DNA from: Notamacropus eugenii
Taxonomy: Eukaryota; Chordata; Mammalia; Diprotodontia; Macropodidae
NCBI RefSeq assembly: GCF_028372415.1
Contig: NC_092879.1
Location: forward strand, 92,039,741 to 92,103,740
Length of the DNA stretch: 64,000 nt
Direction: 5' to 3'
The notes below the pieces were generated by a model. That model was given only the letters and a program-made list of their open reading frames with translations, had not been told where the DNA came from and made no database searches. The translations under genes were made by a program, and so were the position numbers. Of this stretch, positions 24,478 to 35,340 are shown piece by piece; within the stretch, counting starts at the first letter, position 1; every line of letters begins with the position of its first letter.

Positions 24478-24705
24478 ACAGCCTACAGTGATGGAAAGGT
24501 GCTGGACCTGGAGTCAGACAGACCTAGGTTTGAACCTGGCCTCAGACACTTACTAGCTGTGCGACCCTGGGCAAACTGAGTCACTTCTTTTGGCCTCAGT
24601 TTCCTTACCTGTAAAATGAGGATAACAATTGTAGTGAGAATCAAATAAGATAATAGACTAAGTGCTGTGTAAATGTTAGCTATTATTGGTATTGTTACTA
24701 CTCTA
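24478..24705 (+). repeat. Marsupial SINE/MIR, sense
   Basis: TGCTGGACCTGGAGTCAGAC, GGTTTGAACCTGGCCTCAGA, CACTTACTAGCTGTGCGACC, TCAGTTTCCTTACCTGTAAA and AGTGCTGTGTAAATGTTAGC are in order and complete. Confidence 0.9.
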
Positions 24706-24939
24706 TGTAAATTACCCTTCGAACCATCAAACTCAGTCCCATCGCTCCCACTGATGTGCTTGGCTATTTTCCTTCTCAGTCTGTAGCCCTCTAAAGGAAA
24801 ATGGCTGGACCCTATTTCCCTTTCTAGCTCCACAGGGCGGCCAAGCCAATGGCTTCAGACATGGCAGGTTGGTAAAGATTCCTGACAGTGTGGATCACTG
24901 TAACGAACTCCTTCAGGGAGATCTCATTCTCCTAGGGAA

Positions 24940-26205
24940 TCAGAGTACACAGATACAGGAATAAAAAATATAGATCAAGTCATTTCCAGCTGGAGGGAGT
25001 GAGAACAGCAGGGGGGGAGATGGGGAAAGGCTTTGTGTAGGAGGCAGCACATTCCAGACATGGGAAGCCAGCCAGCAAAGAGGCCAGCCATTGAAGAGGT
25101 ATGCAAGCAAGCCTGTCAGACTGGAAGACACAATTCAGAGCTGGGATTGGGATCAGGACTGCTCTTGTGGTTCTACTGGTACTTTAGGGAACTCCCTCTA
25201 CCAAAGCAGCTTGGCACCTCCTCTGCAACTGAGAGGCTCAGGGAGTTGCCTCCAGTGTTGAGAGATGAAATAACTCGCCCAGGGTCACACCTTCACAATG
25301 AGCAAGGCCATTCTTCTACCCACTACAGCATGCTGCCTCTGGCATACCTGAAGAGGAGTAATTGAAATAAAGGTGGAAAGAGAGTGATTATGGAGGGCTT
25401 TAAATGCCAGGCTGCAGAGATTGTGTTTTATTTCAGTGGCAATGGGGAGCCAGTGAAGATATTTGAGCAGGAGAATGATATGGTCAGATCTGGAATCAGT
25501 TTAACAGCTGTAGCCACGGTGGATTAGAAGTGGGGGACAAATCGGGAGGCTATTTCAATAGTTCTGGGGAGTGGGGATGGGGGCCTGGACAAGGCTTGTG
25601 GCAGTATAAATAGAGAGAAGGGGCTAGATAAATAAGATGCTGGGCAGTAAAATCAGTCAGGCTTAGCAACTGGTTGGCTCTGGGGAGTGAGGGAGAGTCA
25701 AGGGAGAAACTGTGTGAGGCTGTCAACAGGGAAAGGAAAATCCATTCATCACAGGATGAGTTTGTGAGAAAGGCTGGCTCCATGTTGGATACAGTCAGTC
25801 TGAGATGCCCATGGGCAGCTGGGAGAAGTCCAGCAGTCAGCTGGTGCTATAAGCCTCTGAGATTTCAGCCATGTAGGGAACTCCTGGGATTAGAGACCTA
25901 TCCCCAGCCCCTGTAGATGGGTAGTGCACAATTCAGGGTCTTAGAGAAGTCACTTGCCTCAGATCCCTTGGCCTTGAATGACAGTCGTGCTAACTCCAAG
26001 TCTGTTCCTCCATCAACTACAACCTCATACTGTCTCTCAAGGGAGAGATTAGGCTTCTATATAGAGACTCGAGAGTCATCTGCATAGAGATGATAATTAA
26101 AACCCACAGGAGCTGATGAAATCACCAAGGGAGAGTACATAAAGAGAAGTGAAGAGGGCCCAGGACAGTCTTCTGGGACAGCCACACTTAGATGAAGGAT
26201 ATTGA
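24940..26205 (+). repeat. Long marsupial interspersed repeat, broken by a MIR piece
   Basis: Blocks are GCACATTCCAGACATGGGAAG near 25045, GAGGGCTTTAAATGCCAGGC and GCAATGGGGAGCCAGTGAAG (25395-25460), and CTATTTCAATAGTTCTGGGG. The end holds GAGAGTCATCTGCATAGAGATG, GGAGCTGATGAAATCACCAA and AGAGGGCCCAGGACAG (26070-26165). They keep the order of this high-copy repeat. A MIR fragment at about 25240-25320 (AACTCGCCCAGGGTCACACC) interrupts. Confidence 0.7.
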
Positions 26206-26464
26206 GGGGAACGGGACATTTATTTCCCCCCTCTATGCTTTTGTCCCCTCATGTCTACAGTACCCTCCCTCAACTGTTGCCTCATAGAGTCCCTATGCCC
26301 TCACAAGGCTCAAGCTAAGTATCATCTCTGACATGAGGCCTTTCCTGCACCACAACTTTGTATTTATTTCATATAAAGATAGGCAGTGGACCTGAACTCT
26401 CATTGTCTTAGGGAACTCCCAGGTTAGGAAATTCCCTCCACCAATACACGTGAGCACTTTCTCT

Positions 26465-26560
26465 ACAGCTAATCGTTTTAAGTGTTGCCTCAAGGACTGG
26501 GAAGTTAATGACTTGTCCAGAGTCACACAGTTATGCAGAGGCAGAGGTGAGACATAAATA
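26465..26560 (-). repeat. MIR fragment, antisense
   Basis: AATGACTTGTCCAGAGTCAC and ACAGTTATGCAGAGGCAG form a MIR core. Confidence 0.65.
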
Positions 26561-26639
26561 ATTGGCATGCGGATTGTATTTGCTTCTCTGTATACACGCT
26601 GCCCCAAGCCCAAAGTGGGATGTAAGCTTTTGGCTCCCC

Positions 26640-26720
26640 AGGACTGCTATATTCCTTCTTATTCCCAGTGCCTGGCACATAGTGGGCACTTAAAAGATTC
26701 TTATCAAATTGAATTGAAAA
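26640..26720 (+). repeat. L2-type 3' end, sense
   Basis: TTCCCAGTGCCTGGCACATAG followed by TGGGCACTTAAAAGATTC is the L2 3' terminus pattern. Confidence 0.7.
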
Positions 26721-26882
26721 TCACATTGTCCAATTGGATCCCTCAAGCCGATAGGGCATGGGAGGAAGGGGGGGAGGGGAATGGCTTCCACAATTCCGGG
26801 GTCTTCAGTGGGAAGGAGGCTTATTTTGTTAAGGAAATTTACTTCATTTGTTCTGCATGTGTGCGTATGTGCAGGCAAACAA

Positions 26883-26885
<3 letters not shown>

Positions 26886-26932
<47 letters not shown>

Positions 26933-26933
26933 T

Positions 26934-26971
<38 letters not shown>

Positions 26972-27080
26972 TTGCCTCCCTCTCTCCATCCTTCTCTCTC
27001 TCTGTTTCCCTCCCTTTCTCTCTCTCTGTATCTCTCTGTCTCTGTCTCTCCCTCTCTGTCTCTCTGTCTCTCTCCCTCCC
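26886..27080. repeat. Long (CT)n polypyrimidine tract
   Basis: About 195 bases of CT with CCCT, CTGT and TTTC interruptions. All long open frames across it (Ser/Leu on plus; Arg/Glu on minus) are products of the repeat. Confidence 0.97.
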
Positions 27081-27439
27081 CCCACCCTGGATCTCTAGGT
27101 TTTTATGTGAGGACATACTTTGGCCCACGTCTTTGTTCCAGCAGGACTCAGAAACCGTAAAGAGAGCATGGAATCAGGACTTCCTAGTGGGCAGCATCTT
27201 ACCATCTGAGCACGTGAGGGAGGCAGCTGGCGATGTTGGCCTTCTGCTACCCAGGACGCTCATTCTAGTCACAGGACCCCTAAGTTGAAAGGGACATGGG
27301 AGGTGGGAAGGATTGATTGTTCTAGACTCTAGTTTAGAGCTAGAGAAAATCATGGTCAGGGTGTAGAAAGAATTTATCCAGGATAGCCCAGGGAGACAGC
27401 GCAAGTGGGCCAAGACAGCAGCTTCCACTGCTTCCCTCA

Positions 27440-27612
27440 AGGCTGTGTGGTGAAGTGGGTAAACCTCTGCAGCTCTGGAGTTGGGGACTTGGGATCAATC
27501 CTGGCTCTGTGTGACCTTGAGCAAGTCCTTTCTCTTCACTAGGTCTCAGTTTCCTCCTCTGTAAAATGAGGGATTTGGACCAGATGACTTCTAAGGGCCT
27601 GCATTCCCATGA
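27440..27612 (+). repeat. MIR SINE, sense
   Basis: CTGTGTGGTGAAGTGGGTAA, GGCTCTGTGTGACCTTGAGC, CTCAGTTTCCTCCTCTGTAA and GACCAGATGACTTCTAAGGG are in full MIR order. Confidence 0.88.
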
Positions 27613-28734
27613 GGGAGGGGGCATGGCCAGTCAGAAGCCAGGCTGGGCAATGCAGGCCATTTGCCAGTGTGTTTGGGGGTCCAAGGAGTACAGGCTTCCT
27701 GCCAAGACAAGGCCACTCAGCCCACAGTTGAGCCTCAATCCTCAAGGTGAAGGATGACCATTGGGTCTATGGGCCAAAAATAACTCAGAAATGATTTGAT
27801 GGAGCATTTTAAAGAACCCTCCCCTCCCTTGAATTAGGGGCATGACTTCCCTTTCTCTTGGGCTTTGCTTTTCTCTCTACTTTTCTGCTAAGAAACCAGA
27901 ACTGTTTTAAAGTGAGGCCTGGAGTCTCTGAGTACCTCACTACCAGACAACATTATCTAGAGCCATAACTCGTCTGGGGGAGTGGAACACTCTTCCCCAG
28001 GGTGCTGATGTGGTGGGAGCCCAGGTTCCAAGGAGGCCTATTTGGCTGCAGGCTAGAGGAGGGTCCTGTGAGATATGTCTCACTTTGGCCTTCAGCCTCC
28101 TCAGAACCTGAGTGCAGTTCCTGGAAACGATGTCAGGAAAAAGCAGGCCTGTTACCACTTTCCAGTCCAAAGGCGTCCAAGGGGCCCTCCCATCATTTGA
28201 TCTTCTTTCTTCTGATGCCGGCCTCCATTAATTTTCACCATCTTTCAATGAATTCTTCAGAGAACTTGCTCCAGATAGGAGCCTAGAGAGGATTTTTCTC
28301 CTCTCTCTTATCTTCCTCTTTTAAAGTAAACTGGATTAGTTATTTTATTTTAAAGACCAAACTGGACATAAACAGGCCTCCTTTGAAGGAAACAGTTATA
28401 GGCCCAGGAGAGGTAGGCTGTTTTCTGGAAAAGCCCTTTCCCCTCAACTAGTCCCCAGCCTACCAAAGGAAGGGAAGATGTCCTCTCCCTTTCCAGAGCT
28501 GGGGACTGTGTGGGAAGGAAAGGGTAAGAGGGAAATCTTCCACAAACTTTTTGGGCCTTTGCACTGGCTTGGGAGTTAATGAGGTGACATCCTCACCCCT
28601 TGATGCTGTTGAGGAGGTGGGTAGGATTGGGCAGGGTCTGTATTTTGCTCATTGTGTATTAGGGGAGAGGCTATATCTGCATATGAGTATGATGTAAAAA
28701 CAAGTGTGAAAAATGTATTTTTTTACAAATTAAT

Positions 28735-28870
28735 TACTTTATTTTTAGTTTTCAACATTCACTTCCATAACTTTTAAATTTTCTCCATCTCCCTTCCCTC
28801 CCCACTCCCCAAGACCATGTGCAATCCAATATAGGCTCTACATATAAAATGTAAAAGAAAAGAAATAGTG
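28735..28870 (-). mobile_element. 5'-truncated L1 3' end, antisense
   Basis: TTTTTAGTTTTCAACATTCAC, the polypyrimidine tract CATCTCCCTTCCCTCCCCAC and GTGCAATCCAATATAGGCTC match the antisense 3' end of marsupial L1. A related tract is at 15880-15960. Confidence 0.7.
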
Positions 28871-29329
28871 GGTAGGAGATGCATGACTGACTCAGCTGTT
28901 GGGCCTTGCTATGGATAGAGAATTAAGATTCCCCAATGGGCCATAACTAGCAATTTTGGCACCTGAGACATTTCAGGTGGGAGAAAAGGTAAGGACCCGA
29001 GGATACTGCCTTATGAGTGGGAGATGGAGAGTCTGTGGGGAGGACACTGTGAGGCAGTGTTGAGGTCAATGGTTTGGGCTTCCTGCCTTAAATTATTCTT
29101 GCCAAGCAAGTGCTAAAGAAGCTTAGTGGTACTAGTTTTTCCCTATAAAGGAAAGTGCTGTCAGTGCCCTGGGACAAAGCTCTGATCAACCCACCCTAAT
29201 TATGTGCCTGTTCCCTCAGCCTCTTCCCAGAAGCTAGCCCCCAGCCCAACTCAACCCAGAGACCTTCTCAACCCCCACCTCTCCCGTGACTGCCCACTCA
29301 AGTCACATTTTAGCAAACTGGTTTTTTTT

Positions 29330-29485
29330 CAATAATTGCTTTGAAACTAAAGTGCATTGAATGCTACGAGCCAAGAAAACCACATTTAAGAGGAAACCCA
29401 CCAGATGAAAAGGAGCAATATGACAGGTAATACCGTAACTGTAATAATTTAATAAAGCTGCTTTTTTATCATCTTCGTAAAACAG
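29330..29485. other. Unique AT-rich block, candidate conserved non-coding DNA
   Basis: TTCAATAATTGCTTTGAAAC, ATTGAATGCTACGAGCC and CCGTAACTGTAATAATTTAA lie in non-repeat sequence about 0.5 kb downstream of the PCDH19 3' end. It could be a regulatory element. Conservation is untested. Confidence 0.3.
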
Positions 29486-29880
29486 AACAGTGATTCATTT
29501 TCACTTATGGGGACTCAATCACGGGGGAAAAACATATAATATCCAGTCGGTGTATAGCACATTTAGTCTTCACACAATCAGTCACAGAGGCTGTTGTACG
29601 AGATGTACCCACTGGCATCCCGCAAGTCCACCCTGGTTTGACAGGAAAAATGGTCATCTCTTTCCCAGGCTCATTCTCCTCATAGAGGAGGGAGCCACAG
29701 GCTGCATGAGTGACTTTTGCAATGAATACCTGAATGACCAAATAGCTATTGGTTGCTGGAATCTAGCCTGGGCTAGTCCAGCTCTTGGCCATTCTAGCCT
29801 ATCCCAGTTTATCTCAGCTGAATGTTGGCTGATACCAGTGGAAAAATGGCCCTAGCCAGTGTGTGAGAGTAGTGGATGAT

Positions 29881-29901
29881 TTGGTGGTGGTGGTGGTGGT
29901 A
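29881..29901. repeat. Short (TGG)n repeat
   Basis: Six to seven TGG units just past the distal PCDH19 poly(A) region. Confidence 0.85.
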
Positions 29902-29975
29902 TTTTAATTAAGATTGGCGGCAACTCTTAGCTTAGTTGAACAGTCGTTTGTTTGTTCTTTTTTTTTTTTAAGTTC

Positions 29976-29981
29976 TTTATT
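29976..29981 (-). promoter_or_regulatory. PCDH19: Alternative distal poly(A) signal AATAAA of PCDH19
   Basis: The minus strand reads AAACAAATAAAGAACTT and then a run of A residues (plus-strand T run about 29957-29969). The sequence just upstream still looks like unique UTR. The downstream sequence is not notably GU-rich, so this may be a secondary or unused site. Confidence 0.4.
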
Positions 29982-30059
29982 TGTTTCTTTAACCGGCACA
30001 GTGAGATTAGCAGTGTCCCTGCCCACCCCTCCATACAGACAACACATTTTCACTCCAAC

Positions 30060-33000
30060 TGTATGTTTTGCATGTGATTTTTTATTTAATTTTTTTTTTA
30101 CCAAGAGCTTTTTTATTTTTTTTTCCAACATTGATCAGACAACATGTTCTTCACGAAAGCAACTTGTTTTCAACTTTAAAAAGTAATTGACAGTTGTACA
30201 ACAAGTGACCCACAGGTCAGCTCCAGTCTCACAATAAACAGGGATTCACTGCAACAACTCCATTAGGACAATGCATTATGCTGTCATGGATTTAATAATG
30301 AATATAAAGCCACCCAGTCCCAGCCCCACCCACACGTCCCCCCTTTGTATATCACGTTGTATATACTTGAGAAGAAAAAACCCCAAAACAGTGTTGCAGC
30401 AGACTTCCGTGTAAGAATACAATTTGACTCATGAAATGACTTCCTAAATGGAACTTCACCAAGTAGGCAAACACTAGGATTGTATACAATGGACTTCTTA
30501 AGCTTGTTTATGCCAGTTTTCAAAGCTAGCTATGCAGAGTGAGGGCCTTGCTGCCCTGGATAAATAGCGGAGTGGATCAGATTTGCCAGAAAGAAATGCT
30601 TTGGGAAAAAAATCACCACCAAAATGAATCTCATAAAGCTAAATTGAAATTACACTTACAATTAGAGCTATAATATACATTAAATCTTTCAAGATCCCCA
30701 AAGGCCCAGCTATCCCCCATGTCTCTGGACCTTGCCCAAATCGCCTTTTGCTTTTCGGACTTCCGCTCAAGACTACCTTAATTTAGCTTCTGAATGATCA
30801 TAGAGCTAAATGGGGGAAAAAACGAAACGGAATTCCTCACAATCCCATGCTGAAAGAAGGGTATTGAGAAATACCCTTGGCAATGTCTCAAGGGGAAACA
30901 CTGCTGGGTGACCCCATTGTTACGCCTCACGCTATGTTTCCTCGAGCATTTTTGACTGGAAGCCAGTGTGTTGTCGCCTATGGAATTCATGAATCGACAT
31001 CTCTCTTGTCGATAGCTCTAGTCAGTAGGTTTGTTCCTTCAAGATGAACTATGGGTTCCTTGTGCCCATCATCTATACAGCAAGAAGGATGTTGGTAATG
31101 CCACCCATTGTCTTTTAGTAGGGTGGCAGGAATGAGGGAGGCTTCATCTGACCAGGTTCACACCTTACTCATTATAGGGGAAAGAAAGTAAGAGAATCCA
31201 TGTTGCATGGTTTTCTATTCCTTAATCCCCATATTATATTCCCAGAGTTGGGAAAAAAATATCAATTAAACTAAAACTAAACCCCTCCATATTGTACAGA
31301 GGCGCTTCCAGCCTAGGGGGGATACCCAAGGCTGTTGGTAATAGAGCTACTGCTCTTCAACTTCCATGCCTCTCAGGGTGGGACATCAGATTAAATGGAA
31401 CAGGGGCTGCCCGATGCTTTGGGAGCTAAAGTTCTTCCCTCCAGTTAAGGTATGTGACATGGTTTAGGGATGAGGGTGTGAATGAGGGGAGAAGAAGAGG
31501 AGAGAGAGGATGGGGGATATCTGGCCCTCTGATCTTTGTAGCCTCTCCTCAAGCCTGTGAAGGAGCAAGGAGAGGAAAACATATCAATTACCCCACCCAT
31601 TCAGTGAAATGTAGGATTCTTTGCACACGGTTCTGGTTAGATATCACAGCCTGGCTTTACCTGCTTCCCAAAGCCTTCCTAGATATTCAAGGTTTCCTAG
31701 GAGGGGTCAAGTAGGGCAGTGGAGAAAAAGGAGATTTTTGTGCCGTGCATACACTCAGTTGAGGGCTTTGAGGCCACAACTTCTCTGATTGTCCACCGAG
31801 AGATCCATATGATTGAGCAGAAACAAAGGCATCTAGGTAAGGAAAGAGGACAGGCCTCTAAAGCAAAACTGGATTTCTAAGACACAGAAAGTGGGGGGAG
31901 AAGGGTGAAGAAAAATGGGGAAAAAATCCTGTCATGGCTGATCCAACCACTTTCGACTCTGCTAGTAAGAGAAATGGCAGCCAGTGGTCTCTATGGCTCA
32001 GCAACTGCAGAAAGTAACATTTAGTGTTCCCTTTCTCTGTAACCTCTGCATCTCCCTGGTGCCTACTGAGCATAGTGGGAGCTACAGCTGTGTAAAGACT
32101 GTCAGATCTAACTTCAAAGAGACCCTCTGGTGGTAGCTAACAATCTAATATCAGAATAGATGGTAGAACACAATCTACATTTTCCAGGCAGCACTATTAA
32201 CTAAAAGGGAGAGAGAGGTTTCTTTCTTCTATTACTCTAACGGAATGGTCAATTGCTAAAGAAAATAAACTATCTAGGATTTCAAGGTTAGTGCGTTGCC
32301 ATCGGAAGGAAATAAACGGAAAGGAAAAGAACATGGGATCAGCAGAGAATGAAATCCAGTGAGAACAGAAACATGTCGATGGCATGGCAATTGATCTCTA
32401 ATTGTGTCAGTTTCAGAGGAAAATTTGAGGTTATGCTAATAATTTGCATGAGGTAGTAGTATTCAGCAGTTTCACTAGAGGTTCCTTCCGAAACTCTCTA
32501 TCCCTCCCCTCCCTCTGCCCCCCATCCCCCTACCACTACCAGATAGATAAAACATTCTTAGTGATGAACAAAGGCAAAACTCGGACACTAAAAAAAACAA
32601 AAACAACCCACATAAATGGTGGAATATAGTTGACTGATCTACCTTAACCTCAAAAAGAAGAACAATCTCATTCGAATGCTGGTGCCCTAACCTTGGAAGC
32701 TTTCTTACTGGGCACTCCTGTGAATTTCAATCAATGACACTAATGAAAAGCAGGATCAAAACACTTGGTCATGGAGAAACAATTCTTGTACTTAGAAGTT
32801 CAAGGCAGAGGGAAGATGAAATCTGGTGTCTTTTGTTTTGTTTTAAATAATGAATACTTGGGTTAAAAACACACACATACACACACACTGCTTTGGCTAG
32901 GAAACACAATGAATGAGCTGAGAATTAAGCAGATGAATTTAAAAATGGGGGGTGGGGTAAGCAATTTTAGAAAATGGTAAATAATAGTCAGTTTGGTTAA

Positions 33001-34721
33001 AAGAAAAAAGAAAGAAAAGCAAATCTTTAGGTTAGAAACTCTAGCCTATGGTTGTTTTGTAAGCTAAGTCAATTTAATGGGTTTTTCATTTTAGTGTCTT
33101 CATTCATGTTTCAATCTTTAATCACCCCAGAATGTGCTCATTCCAAAAAGACTAACTTTCAATTTTCTCCATATGGAAGGCACATAAATTTGATTAGTAA
33201 CGTTGCTATGTTTCCCCTAGGTTGGCCTAAATGTTATGCTTTCTATCACTTACTCTATCCCTATTTAGAAGCCCAGGGTACAGAAAGATTTGAAATTTCA
33301 GGCCTGTGATGAGCTATGCAAACTAATTCCAATCATGATTGGGGAACACTGAATCAGGAAGTGTGGGTCTGAAGACATGCTAATTTCTCTCTCTAAATAG
33401 ATTCAGTCATTTTGAGTTTTAGATGATTGGAGACAGGGCATAGTGAAACTTGGGAACCAAGGAGTTCAGGGAACAACTTTTCCTGCTCAGTGCCTGAAAA
33501 TTAGAAAAACGGATCTCATAAAACTTTCAGCAGAGTATTTCTGACACCCGCAAATTAGGCAGCCAACTATCTGAAAATGCCTCTCTCCAATGAGCTATCA
33601 TCGCTCTGTGAAAAAGACTTTGCAAATGATGAGCCATCATTCATTACATGGGCTCACAAATGTGCTGTTTCCCCCAAGTTTGCCATCTCTGCGTGCAGTA
33701 CCTAGTGGTGTGGCTGCCAGTTCAGGGAGCTGTGTCTTGTTTCAGAAACACAACTTTTAAAACCCCTTGCCATCACCACAAGTGTGATAATCAGAAACAC
33801 TGAATCAGAGGATAGTAATTAAGTGACAACAAACGGAGTCTTCTTCGCGGGCAGGTGTCCATGGGAAACTAGCAACATCGTCAGGTGCGTGAGTTTTCCA
33901 AGAGTCTTTGTAGGGATTCGACTCGAAGTCATTGAATTCCTGGTAGTACAGTGCTTAGGAAACAGCCAGTCGCTGTCTGCCAAACCGAGACATTGGTGTG
34001 TTGACTAAATGTCCAGATAGCAGTGCTTTTGTTTTTTGTTTTTCTTTGTTTTTCTTTGTTTCGTTTTTTTTGTTTGTTTTGTTTTTTTAATCCTTTACAA
34101 ATAATCCGAGCCGAGCTGTAACTAGAATAGGGTGCATGAGCCTTCAGTCCAGGATACTCTCATGAGGGTGTGTTTCCTCCTCGTGATGACTGCCGTCCAC
34201 CGTTCCTCCCGCCACAGTCCTCAAGAGACATGGACGGCAGCTGCTCGTAATCCATCACTATGGCAGCCCTGTCTGAAATGCCTTCCTCCCACCTTTAGAT
34301 TGTGCTCTGCACCTTTCCTTCCCCCAGCTAAATTTGCCCCAAGTGCAGTTTGGGCTAGTTTCGGCTCCACAAACAATAGACATTTACATTATAACTTTAC
34401 TATAGAAAAATATAGAAATCCAAAATACTTAAGACATAATACTTCTTACAACTCAATTTGTCTCACTTCTGTCCCATCCCAAGGCCCCCAGAAACCAAAG
34501 CTAATTTGCTCCAAATGAACACTCCTGTCTCCTGTTGAAACAAGAGGGATTGTCACATTATGACATTATTCACAAATAAACAATACTCTTAGGAAAAGCT
34601 TTGAAATACAGGCATTGGTGAGCCACGAAAAAGCTGTTGAGCTGGTTGGTTCGCACATACATCACCATGGTTCTTCTGTGTATCCATCACCATGGTTGCT
34701 CCTCCTTTGCATGTGGCCAGC
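30060..34721 (-). other. PCDH19: PCDH19 3' untranslated region (about 4.7 kb)
   Basis: This follows the PCDH19 stop codon on the minus strand without any visible intron. No SINE, MIR, L2 or L1 relic is recognisable in it, whereas the flanking DNA has one every kilobase or so. It contains an A-rich tract in the mRNA sense (T-rich on the plus strand, 34028-34090), a short CA tract near 32870-32890 and otherwise unique AT-rich sequence. The end is set by candidate poly(A) signals at 30081-30086 (cleavage near 30060) or 29976-29981 (cleavage near 29955). Together with the coding part this makes a terminal exon of about 5.25-5.36 kb, similar to my memory of the human exon. Open frames here (for example at 34132-34518) show no recognisable protein. 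Confidence 0.8.
30081..30086 (-). promoter_or_regulatory. PCDH19: Candidate poly(A) signal AATAAA of PCDH19
   Basis: AATAAA on the minus strand is followed within about 35-50 bases by a GU-rich stretch (ATGTGTTGTCTGTATGG). This is the arrangement expected of a strong cleavage site, and cleavage would fall near 30060-30070. Another AATAAA lies just upstream at 30112-30117. Which one is used cannot be told from sequence alone. Confidence 0.55.
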
Positions 34722-35311
34722 CTACAGCACGATATCCTTCAGCCTCTTCGCTCCTGGGGACTCTTTCTCAGGACTTTCAGGCAGAAGAGGGTTGACTTCG
34801 CGCACCACTTTCTCGCTGTCAGCTCCGCGTGGCTCAGCTTCAGTGGGACGAGAAGGCCCGTTGTTGGGGAATTGCTCCACGGTGTGGGTAGCAGGGCAGT
34901 GTATGATGGCACTGTAGGTGACTATCGTTGGCTTGGTGGGCAGAGAACTCTTCAGATGGAGAGGCGAAGTGACAGGGCTAATGGCTTCGCATCCATTGCC
35001 TGCCTCACGGATGGCGCTGGTGACCTTGGGGCTGCAGATGGCCAGGTCTGCGGCTCTCTTGCCTTTCTGGGCGGAACGATCCTCAGCGTGGTCACCCCCA
35101 TCCTTGCCAAAGGTTGCAAAAGTTCTCTTGGTGGTGCAGTCTTCGTAAATCTCAACATCAGCAGCGGTGGCTTCGATAGACAGAGTGATGATGTTTCTTC
35201 CACGATCTGGGGACTTGGCCCGAGTAGGAAGAGGGTTCCGGGGCATCCAGCACCTGTCAGAGTGACCGAGAATGCGGCATTCTTCCCTGCAATGAAAACC
35301 TTCGTTTTGAT
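34722..35311 (-). CDS. PCDH19: PCDH19 terminal coding exon: protocadherin-19 cytoplasmic C-terminus (partial gene)
   Basis: This is the last coding exon of the delta-2 protocadherin PCDH19, a homophilic cell-adhesion protein of neuronal membranes; only the cytoplasmic tail is encoded here. The exon starts with the last two bases of a split codon, then reads [20 protein letters not shown], about 195 residues in all, and stops at TAG (34722-34724). Recognisable parts by exon residue are: 15-23 GHSDRCWMP, a delta-protocadherin tail motif; 40-54 [15 protein letters not shown]; 64-69 FATFGK, which fits the WIRS consensus (hydrophobic-x-S/T-F-x-x) for binding the WAVE regulatory complex; then [43 protein letters not shown] and the extreme C-terminus [12 protein letters not shown]. 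From memory of the human protein, the order of blocks and the C-terminus match and the length is within a few residues. The linkers near residues 57-62 and 140-155 differ by substitutions and small indels. The exon has no internal stop or frameshift. Assignment to PCDH19 rather than PCDH10 or PCDH17 rests on the [14 protein letters not shown] start and the RLKDIVL end. Confidence 0.95.
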
Positions 35312-35340
35312 CTGTTTAAAAAAATAAAAGGAAAAGGTCA
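35312..35340 (-). other. PCDH19: Splice acceptor of the PCDH19 terminal exon
   Basis: On the minus strand a pyrimidine-rich tract (CCTTTTCCTTTTATTTTTTT) is followed by AAACAG, and the PCDH19 reading frame begins directly after it. The first two exonic bases (AT) complete a split codon. In human PCDH19 the residue before QNEGFH is Asp, as I recall, which fits an incoming G. A second CAG lies 24 bases into the exon, but using it would remove the recognisable residues QNEGFHC, so I prefer the outer site. Confidence 0.85.

Larger units (their letters stand above)
1..29950. other. Intergenic DNA downstream of PCDH19
   Basis: No protein-coding gene is recognisable on either strand. All open frames are short and none encodes a familiar domain outside LINE remnants. 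The stretch is a mosaic of old repeats, listed separately, in unique sequence. The segments 374-890, 1130-2430, 2690-3640, 3760-4500, 5560-6120, 6440-7420, 7650-9480, 19560-20190, 21420-22270, 27620-28730 and 28880-29320 hold nothing I can name beyond scattered low-complexity DNA. Confidence 0.75.

Noticed and set aside
26567..27288. Several long open frames of 94-197 codons on both strands
   Set aside because: They are Ser/Leu or Arg/Glu repeats from the CT tract and have no gene structure.
34132..34518. 128-codon plus-strand frame in the PCDH19 3' UTR
   Set aside because: No recognisable domain and no evidence of splicing. It lies antisense to the UTR.
34692..35327. 211-codon plus-strand open frame opposite the PCDH19 exon
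   Set aside because: It is the complement of a real conserved coding exon. Its length comes from the antisense codon composition, and the peptide resembles nothing known.
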